Assembly (NCBI GenBank): GCA_902495595.1
Contig: CABUXV010000048.1
Span: forward strand, 1-6,059
Direction of reading: 5' to 3'
DNA: 6,059 nucleotides
Source of the DNA: an uncultured Eubacterium sp.
Lineage (GTDB): Bacteria; Bacillota; Clostridia; Peptostreptococcales; Anaerovoracaceae
In this document: positions 6,018-6,059 of the stretch, one piece after another
How positions within the stretch are numbered: position 1 is the first letter of the stretch
How the letters are laid out: each line of letters starts with the position of its first letter
The notes under the pieces: model-generated
Told to the model about the DNA's origin: nothing
Databases searched by the model: none
What the model saw: the letters and a program-made list of their open reading frames with translations, nothing else
Translations under genes and position numbers: made by a program

Positions 6018-6059
6018 ATGAAAAAGGCAAAAGACAAGAAGAAAAGAGCAGATAAAAAA
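6018..6059 (+). CDS. Start of a lysine-rich protein, cut by the window end
   Basis: An ATG 25 bases past the putative -10 box opens a frame of 14 codons that runs to the window edge. It encodes a highly basic start (MKKAKDKKKRADKK). GGGTGAGA (6003-6010) could serve as a ribosome site, seven bases before the ATG. The lysine-rich N-terminus is common in cytoplasmic tails of membrane proteins (for example FtsK- or PBP-like proteins) and in nucleic-acid-binding proteins, but there is too little to identify it. Support comes from the promoter and position more than from the coding sequence. Confidence 0.5.
   Translation, partial: MKKAKDKKKRADKK

Overview
The window looks like an ordinary chromosomal stretch from a low-GC Bacillota, most likely an anaerobic member of the Clostridia. 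This rests on AT-rich spacers, frequent ATA/AGA/AGG codons, strong Shine-Dalgarno sequences of the AAGGAGG type, a long clostridial-type U32 protein and a Clostridia-like XRE regulator. The species cannot be named from this sequence. There are no phage genes, transposases, tRNAs, rRNAs or CRISPR arrays, and no gap of 300 bases lacks a gene.

Layout. (1) Bases 1-914 (+) hold the 3' three quarters of a malic enzyme gene whose start lies outside the window. (2) Bases 931-974 (+) fit a preQ1-I riboswitch aptamer. It leads straight into the Shine-Dalgarno sequence of a YhhQ/DUF165-family queuosine-precursor transporter (982-1698, +). (3) A near-perfect bidirectional terminator (1729-1771) separates the transporter from a convergent XRE-type regulator (1777-2235, -). 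The regulator's promoter is embedded in inverted TTGATA/TATCAA repeats, probably an autoregulatory operator. (4) An AI-2E-family permease (2398-3615, -) follows; its start is five codons inside the longest open frame. (5) Divergent from it is a 724-residue U32 protein of the RlhA/YdcP type with a DUF3656-like segment (3698-5872, +). (6) The right end carries a purine-rich A-tract, a TTGACA promoter and the first 14 codons of a lysine-rich protein (6018-6059, +).

How the genes relate. The transporter and its putative riboswitch form the clearest functional unit: import of a queuosine precursor, shut off when preQ1 is plentiful. The U32 protein is probably also an RNA-modification enzyme, but it is a separate transcription unit. 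The malic enzyme, regulator and permease show no evident pathway link to these or to each other; the alternating strands and individual promoters suggest independent units.

I found no convincing undescribed system. The items most worth checking are the preQ1 element, the repeat-flanked promoter of the regulator, and the apparently cysteine-depleted, shortened C-terminus of the U32 protein.
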